Positions 57,725-64,000 of a stretch of DNA of 64,000 bases are shown piece after piece (positions within the stretch are counted from its first letter, which is position 1; each line of letters starts with the position of its first letter). This DNA is from Tenebrio molitor. Lineage: Eukaryota; Arthropoda; Insecta; Coleoptera; Tenebrionidae. The stretch lies in the NCBI RefSeq assembly GCF_963966145.1, contig NC_091046.1:42408001-42472000 (forward strand), written 5' to 3'. The position numbers were made by a program, and so were the translations under genes. The notes under the pieces were generated by a model. The model did no database searches. It saw only the letters and a program-made list of their open reading frames with translations, and was not told where the DNA came from.

Positions 57725-58262
57725 TATGATTTTCTGCTCTCTTTGTGCCTTTATTTGGTTCACAAAACTTTGAAAAAATGCTGTTGCAAATGACAAGTGG
57801 TTTTTTGCAACTTGAATCAACTACATATACCTAAAGTGGGTACAGGTTGCAAAGACACACTTGTCATTTGCAACAGCACTTTTATGACATTAGTCATTTG
57901 AAATTACTTTAAAACTGTACTTACATGGAAAATATTCAATCAAAACTATCATTTTCTGGTCCCTTTATGCCTTTATTTGGTTCAGAAATATTGAAAAAAT
58001 GCTGTTGCAAATAACAAGTGTGTCTTTGCAACCTGTACCCACTTTAAAGTTGGCTCAAGTTGCAAAAAACCACTTTGCATTTGCAACAGCACTTTTATAG
58101 CATTAGGCATTGGAAATTACTTTAAAACTGTACTTATATGGAAAATATTCAACCCAAACTATGATTTTCTCGTCCCTTTGTGCCTTTATTTGGTTCAAAA
58201 ATATGAAAAAAAAAAATGCTGTTGCAAATCACAAGTGGTTTTTTGCAACTTGAGTCAACTAT
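57725..58262. repeat. Tandem array, three units of about 215 bp
   Basis: TGCCTTTATTTGGTTCA followed by AAAATGCTGTTGCAAAT recurs at about 57743, 57968 and 58181. Between units lies an inverse half (ATTTGCAACAGCACTTTTAT), so each unit can fold on itself. The first and last units are incomplete. No coding sequence. Confidence 0.8.
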
Positions 58263-60472
58263 AAACGTAATAACACTGCTGATGCTGAATTTTGATTTAG
58301 GGGAATTGAAAAGTTAGATGATATTTTTAAATTCTTTCGCGCACCATCAGATGGGTCTTTATCGTGATCCTGATATGATCCTGATCGTGAACGCGTGGTT
58401 AGAAATATCAGAAACCTTTTTTTTCCGGTAACTTTTGAAAGAATGGGATCTTTTTTTATCGAATACTTTGAAAGAAAATATTTTTTTTATAAATCTCTCT
58501 CTTTAGATTGCAGAGATTTACAGTCCAAACCTTTGGATTGGAAACATACTGCTGTTAAATAGGTACGTACCTACAGGTTATCTACTGATCATTACTCATC
58601 ACAAATAAAACATATTTTTTCAAGTTTTTGATAAGTATATCAATAAAGCAGTTTAAACTCGATGAGCTGTGTTTAAGAATTTACATCCTGTCAAACGTGT
58701 TTTTACTAACGCAACCTGTGTTGACTCTTTAATGCACTCTGTTAAAAAATTAAGAAGGAAAAACATAATGGGTGTTCGTTTAATATTCTGGTAGCATCAC
58801 CTATGGAAATCTTTTATTTTGAAAAACGGATGTCGCAGCATTAAAATATGACATAACCTTACTATAAAATAACAGCATGAGACGAATTATGAGAAAAAAG
58901 TAACACAATTACAATTCACGCACAAATTCTAGTACACTTATAAATAAGTGTGTTTAGTCTTGTATTAATAAGGAACTCTAAATTGTTTAATATACAAGTG
59001 CTCCCTAAAAAACGCCGCACGCTCTAACTCAGTTATTTATTGTTCGATTTCAGAAAAAAAAAACAAATAAATGACTGTTCGAGTTAGTAAGTACCGTGCG
59101 ATCAAATAAAAAAAAAATCAGAGTAGGCGAAAATGGTGGTTTGAACCAATCAAAGCATCAGAATAGCACAATCTAGGTAACTCGATTTTTTTTTTAATTG
59201 ATCCCACGTTACTATACAACGTACAAGAACGTATTAATTTGGATTTTTTCCACATTAACTTTACTGTGAAGCGATAGACATTTTTTTTTTCAAATGGCAA
59301 TGTATAGATCTTTTCATTTAGTATGGTACCATAAACATTCATTTATATTATCAGTTCCAAATTAGTCGAATCGGAATGGATTTTTAGGTGTGGAAATATA
59401 CAGTTACGTTTTTGGTTACTTCAGGGACTACTAAATTACTAAACTAAACTAAATGTTGTTTGTAACACGGCAAATAACTTTTGTCTTTTTCAAATGTTAT
59501 TACATAGGTACCAACAATTGACGTGACTAAAAGTACCTAATTGTAAAAAATACTTTGTAAAATCTTATCTGCAACAGTTAAAGTTTAATTATTTTGTCAA
59601 TATAGGTTTGTTGGTGACAACAAATGTTTGAAGATAAAATTGGTAAGTAAATATTATTTACTTTGGTTCGATTATGATCACAAAATTACAAAAACAGTAA
59701 AATAGAAACATGTCAGGAAAATAGGAGCAACTCTATAGCGTCAAAGTCTTTAGAAAAATAACATTTTATAATACCTATTAGCAACGTTTGTGAATTGTTT
59801 CTCGTGTCCTGTAGAGATAAAAAACATAATGTTTGACATGTCTCTGAAAATTCTTCAGTCATTTTTTATAATATTTCCAAATATTAGTTTCATCAGTTCA
59901 TTACTAACAATAGTTTTTTTTGGTGATGGGTGGTACTGTAGTGCTAAAAAAAGTACTGGAATGCTACTATTCCAAATAAACAGATTTTTTTTATTCTACT
60001 CAACAAAAAAAGAGACAAGAGGCAGCTATGGAAACAATACTTTTGTAAACGTATCACATAGCTAGTCATTCTGACAGCTTTGATGAATTTTTGCTGAAAC
60101 TTCAATAAAAAGGTTGTGAATGATAAATCGAGTTACCTTTTTAGGATTCTGTCATGCCTAATTAAATTTGTATTCTCCAGTAAAAATCATGATTTTAATA
60201 AAATTCACACAAATGTCAAATTGACAAGTAACAGTTTATTAAGTTACGCCGCACGTTTTCACAAATTTTGTTTTCAATTGCCATCCTTCTCCTTTATCTC
60301 TTTTCTTGTTGATCATATTATACAGACTATCATCAGACGATAGTCCATAGATATGGGTGGTTTTAAATTTCATCTCAAAGTTGGCGTTGAAGAGTCGATT
60401 GCAAAAATAATGATAGAAACGGAGCCCTGTCAAAAAAGCTACATTGTTATAAAAAAAAAAATAAAATAAAAT
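58263..60472. other. Gene-free AT-rich stretch
   Basis: No protein-like ORF, RNA gene or clear pair of terminal repeats. A scrap at about 60356-60410 (AAGTTGGCGTTGAAGAGTCG) belongs to the GGGTGTTTTTTT MITE family. Confidence 0.45.
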
Positions 60473-60697
60473 AAACTAGGCAAAAATGAATAGGGAATTC
60501 CACAATTTTTCTTGGAAAGCAAAATAATAGCTCCAAACCTCCCAGGTATTCTTAAACACCAGATAAATGAAGAATGTTACAGGTACTTGAAACATTACAT
60601 TTAATGTGTCTGTCTACACATTTCATTAAAAATTTTAAACTGTATTTATAAAAAATTCAAAAAAGGAAAAATTCCCTATTCATTTTTGCCTAGTTTA
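60473..60697. mobile_element. 225-bp MITE
   Basis: The ends AAACTAGGCAAAAATGAATA and their complement are inverted repeats of about 30 bp. The interior is AT-rich and non-coding. Confidence 0.75.
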
Positions 60698-60744
60698 ATT
60701 AAAATTAAAATTTCATGTTTACAAAAAAAAAAAAAATAGAGACT

Positions 60745-61100
60745 AGTCCATTCAAAAATCAAAAAACCACCAACGTCGCATTTTCCTCGATAATTACTAT
60801 CGGCAACACTGTCTATTGTAAAATTTGGTGAGAATTGTAAATTTGAGGTTAAGTATTTATTAAGTGTCTTGTTTTTCTGGGCATGTTTAAGCAAAAATAA
60901 TAAAAATTAATAAATATCTGAACCGTACTGAGCAATAATAAAACAATTTGAACGAAATTCCAAGCAACTGAATTTTATTTTGAATCAAATGTCATAATTT
61001 ATAGTTAAGTACAAACATTGCAAAAAAAAACTACCTAGGGTTTTTTAAATTTTACCAACCTAAAGCAACAGGTAGTGGTTTTTTGATTTTTGAATGGACT
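60745..61100. mobile_element. 356-bp MITE
   Basis: AGTCCATTCAAAAATCAAAA and its complement form the ends, followed by ACCAC-type sequence that resembles the ends of the 22446 family (AAAAATCCACCA). A half end of the same kind stands at 56230-56270. Confidence 0.7.
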
Positions 61101-61523
61101 TTAGTTAATCACACAAAACGAATCGTTTGGTAAAAATTTGCATTCACATTCTGAATGTTGCCCAGATATTTTTCCCGAAATTCATTTTTACAATCAGATA
61201 ATGAATTTGTCCATTCGCTATTAATAAACCCTCGATTTCGAAAGTAGGAAATTACAATGCACGTGTTTTGTTCAATAGAATAAACCATCGTCAAGAAAAT
61301 AAAGCTAAAATAAAACATTAAATATTAAAGTCTACCCTCACAAATTTTGCCATTGTGTCTAAAACGGGACGTATTTGCAATTTGTATTGAAAAAAAATAG
61401 TTATTTTTATATTAAGTGCGCGAAGAGAGTGTTTTTTGTGCATGAAAAGGTCTTTTACGCCGAGACGAAGGTCGAGGCAGTATAAGCCTTTGAATGCACA
61501 AAAACATCTTCGCGCACGAAATA

Positions 61524-63195
61524 CAGGGTGTCCCAGAACTCGCGGATCAAACTTACAGTGCGTTTTCCTTGGTGATAACTGAAAGCAATAGCGTTTAAAA
61601 ACAGGGACAGGGTATAACCGATTTTTTGTAATGAATAATTAAAGTTGACCAATCAGAAGGACGCTGTTAATTTGAATTTCACGTAAATTTAACCAACGGT
61701 TTGAATTGCCTAGCAACATCATTCTAGTAAGAATAGTATGGAATTTCAAGTAAATGTTTGGGCAACTGTGAAGATTTTGACAACGTCAAGTTATAATTTA
61801 ATATAATTCGAAAGTGTCAAACTTCGTATTGAAATCATGTATACAGCTGCAGAGTATGCCGAAATGCTCATAATTTATGGAGAGTGCCGGCACAATGCAA
61901 GTGAGGATGCAAGGGAATATGCAACGACGTTTGCCACATCCAAATTATAACGTATTTCTATGGTTGGTGTACCGTGCTCGAGACACTGGATTCTTGGTGC
62001 CTACCTGACAAGCAATTGGTGGTCCCCCCCGAGAAGTTAGAACGCCAGAGACTGAAGATGCTGTTCTTCAGTCCTTTGATGACGACGGTAGAAGAAGTAT
62101 ATTTGAAGAACTATATTTACCGCGAACCTATCAATATTTTAGAGGAACTAAATGACCCAATTCACGAAACACTGGCTACTGTTATTCCTAATATGCTTAG
62201 ACTGGCAAGGGAAAATTTAATAAAACGAGCTCGCCTATCCCTTCAGATGAAAGGTGGTCATTTTGAAAACTTGTTATAAATTATTCTTTTTATTTTGCAT
62301 GTTTCTTATTTCATTTGTTGCATTCTACATCATTTAGTTACAAAATTTGACCTTAAATTTTTACTAATAATGATGCTAAAATAAATAGGTTAGTTCAATC
62401 CAGTTTTGTCTTCTTTCTTTCAGAACTGCCACTATGCTTGATCTGTTGTTCAAAACCTACGTGTAACTCCAGCTTTTTTTGCAATGTCAAGAATGTTCCT
62501 AAAAGTCTTTTCTTTCATTTCGACGATGAAAAGTTCCGCTCGTGTATAGCTGCGCTAATACGTTGGAGATGCAGAGTGTATGCACAGGAGTCAGGATAAA
62601 TTTCTTGTGATTCCGATTCACTTCACAGGCCCTGCATATTTCACTTTTTACTAAGATTTTTAAAGTAGTAATATTACTCACTTGACGCTACGTCGCCATT
62701 TTACCTTCCATCAACAAAGGTTCAATTCATCATATCCCTCCCGTCAATTTCCCATACCCCTCAAGCTTACAATTGCTCTGGAAATTTTCACTCATAACAA
62801 AATTAACAAACCATATTTCATTCATTGCCGGAAGAAGAAACTTCTTGCGTTCCCTGATTTAGATTCTATACATTTGTTCACCTGCCTTTGGCGAAATTTC
62901 CCATTTTTGTTTATTTCAAAAGTAGCTGTCACTTTTGACGTCTGTTTCGACAAGTTGACCATACAAATATTGAAAATAATTTTATTATTCATCGAATTAT
63001 ACGTTGCTTGGCAATTGAGGGAAGGTACTCAATTTTCTCAAAAAGGGAAAATTAGATTGAGCTCTATTGGTCAATTTGATTAATTCATAAGTAAAAAGCT
63101 GTTGCACCCTGAATATTTTTCTAAACGTTTTTTACCTTCATTACCATCAAGGAATATACAGTTTCAATTTGATCCGCGAGTTCTGGGACACCCTG
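61524..63195 (+). mobile_element. 1.67-kb Tc1/mariner-superfamily transposon, TA duplication
   Basis: The terminal repeats CAGGGTGTCCCAGAACTCGC and their complement (continuing GGATCAAACTT) are flanked by TA. The related empty site at 55.96 kb has a single TA in the same context. It carries a broken transposase at 61837-62279. The remaining 900 bp have no recognised coding sequence. Confidence 0.88.
61837..62279 (+). pseudogene. Broken DUF4817-type transposase
   Basis: It starts MYTAAEYAEMLIIYGECRHN, the standard opening of the DUF4817 helix-turn-helix found in many insect DNA transposases. After about 35 codons the frame shifts. It then joins the extreme C-terminal part (MLRLARENLIKRARLSLQMK, then GGHFENLL) and ends at 62279. 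The catalytic centre (DGAPPH and the following aspartate block) is missing, so there is a large internal deletion. It is better preserved at its start than the copy at 7571. Confidence 0.8.
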
Positions 63196-63500
63196 TATAA
63201 ACAATATTTTTTCTATAATTGATTCAAAAAATTGAAATTAAAAATTCAAATTTTTGAAGGAACTCTGAAGTTTCAATGCAGTGACCATGTTGCTAGGTAA
63301 CTAATAAAAAACAGTGCGTGAAATGAAAAACAGAAATAGTCGTATGCGTGAAATTGCATTTCACACACTGTTTTGTATGGTTTCTATGGTTTCGATCTTA
63401 CTAACAATGCAAAAAAAAATACACGTCAGAAAATGACCCATTTCAGGCACAGATAACTATGCGTGAATTTCAATTTTTTGAATCAACTATAGAAAAAAGA

Positions 63501-64000
63501 TTTTTATAGTTTACTAACTGTGATTGGGTACGATAAAACGAATATAAGGAACGAAAATTGGACTGAAAAGCGCGAACAAAGCGTTAGTAATAAATTAAAA
63601 TTGGGCAGCTTTTCAAAAAGACGCAGACGGCACAATAATATTTTTTCCAATGTTGCCTTGACCTGTAGTGTAGGTATAAGGAATTATGATTAGAATAACA
63701 GAAATTATAATTAAATAAACAAAAAATACAATAATCTGGTTTGTTGTTCTGGCGCCAAGCCATTAAAAAAAATAAAATTATTTAAAAAAAAGAACAGTTA
63801 AGTGTTTACTTCGCTTTTCACCTTTAACGAGTTACGAATATATCTTCAAGTGTGATTAGTTGTAACATAGTTTATTACACAATGAAATAAATTTTGGAAG
63901 AATCATAACGCCAAATAAATAATAACCTACATAATTTTCATGTATGATAAAAATTTTGGATTTAATAAATTCCTGTTTTTTCTACTTTCTTCGTTGTCAC
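63501..64000. other. Unannotated right edge
   Basis: AT-rich sequence without a protein-like ORF or clear repeat ends. Nothing can be supported here. Confidence 0.4.

Larger units (their letters stand above)
61383..63500. mobile_element. Foldback element split by a Tc1/mariner-type transposon
   Basis: The left piece 61383-61521 and right piece 63198-63500 are the second copy of the repeat at 55665-56100, in rearranged orientation that implies long inverted arms. The 1672-bp transposon at 61524-63195 sits between them at a TA. Confidence 0.75.

Noticed and set aside
57725..58262. Possible CRISPR-like array
   Set aside because: Only three units of about 215 bp, no short identical repeats with unique spacers, and the genome is eukaryotic.
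1..64000. tRNA, rRNA or snRNA genes
   Set aside because: I looked for cloverleaf-like segments with B-box sequence and for conserved rRNA/snRNA stretches and saw none; a covariance-model scan would be decisive.

Overview
The window is a piece of an insect nuclear genome. The genes are split by many very short introns (49-60 nt) with GT-AG borders, intergenic DNA is AT-rich, and it is packed with short inverted-repeat transposons. The protein set (Virilizer, PARP1, Survivin/Deterin, CFAP52, MCRIP, arrestin-domain protein, eight-cysteine Ly6 proteins) is typical of holometabolous insects. A beetle is my best guess from the compact introns and MITE-rich intergenic DNA, but that is inference and not proven by the window.

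Layout. 1-6.6 kb: transposon scraps and a two-exon CRIP-type LIM gene (minus). 6.6-8.7 kb: a Russian-doll nest of DNA transposons. 8.9-15.1 kb: CFAP52 (minus), head-to-head with survivin (plus), followed by two tandem Ly6-type genes. 15-23.5 kb: MITEs around a divergent eIF6-like gene that carries a frameshift; a scrap of a similar eIF6 copy lies 4.5 kb downstream. 23.6-35.2 kb: complete ten-exon PARP1 (minus), whose two large introns are filled with MITEs and a broken Harbinger element. 35.5-54.3 kb: a dense block of cellular genes almost free of transposons: EXOSC7, MCRS1, an arrestin-domain gene, IMPACT, NUDCD1, SDR39U1, virilizer, a small membrane-protein ORF directly abutting RPS19BP1/AROS, MCRIP and a coiled-coil gene. 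54.3-64 kb: no cellular gene recognised; MITEs, foldback elements, a tandem array and a broken Tc1/mariner-type transposon.

The gene block from PARP1 to MCRIP alternates in strand, so each gene is head-to-head with one neighbour and tail-to-tail with the other. Divergent gaps are 139-514 bp and convergent gaps 42-207 bp. At least two convergent pairs have interleaved poly(A) signals, so their transcripts should overlap.

Most noteworthy: RPS19BP1/AROS ends only 2 nt before the ATG of a two-membrane-segment ORF on the same strand, which looks like a dicistronic mRNA. The window also holds its own empty-site controls for two transposon insertions, which prove their target-site duplications. All exon borders were read by eye and may be off by a base or so.
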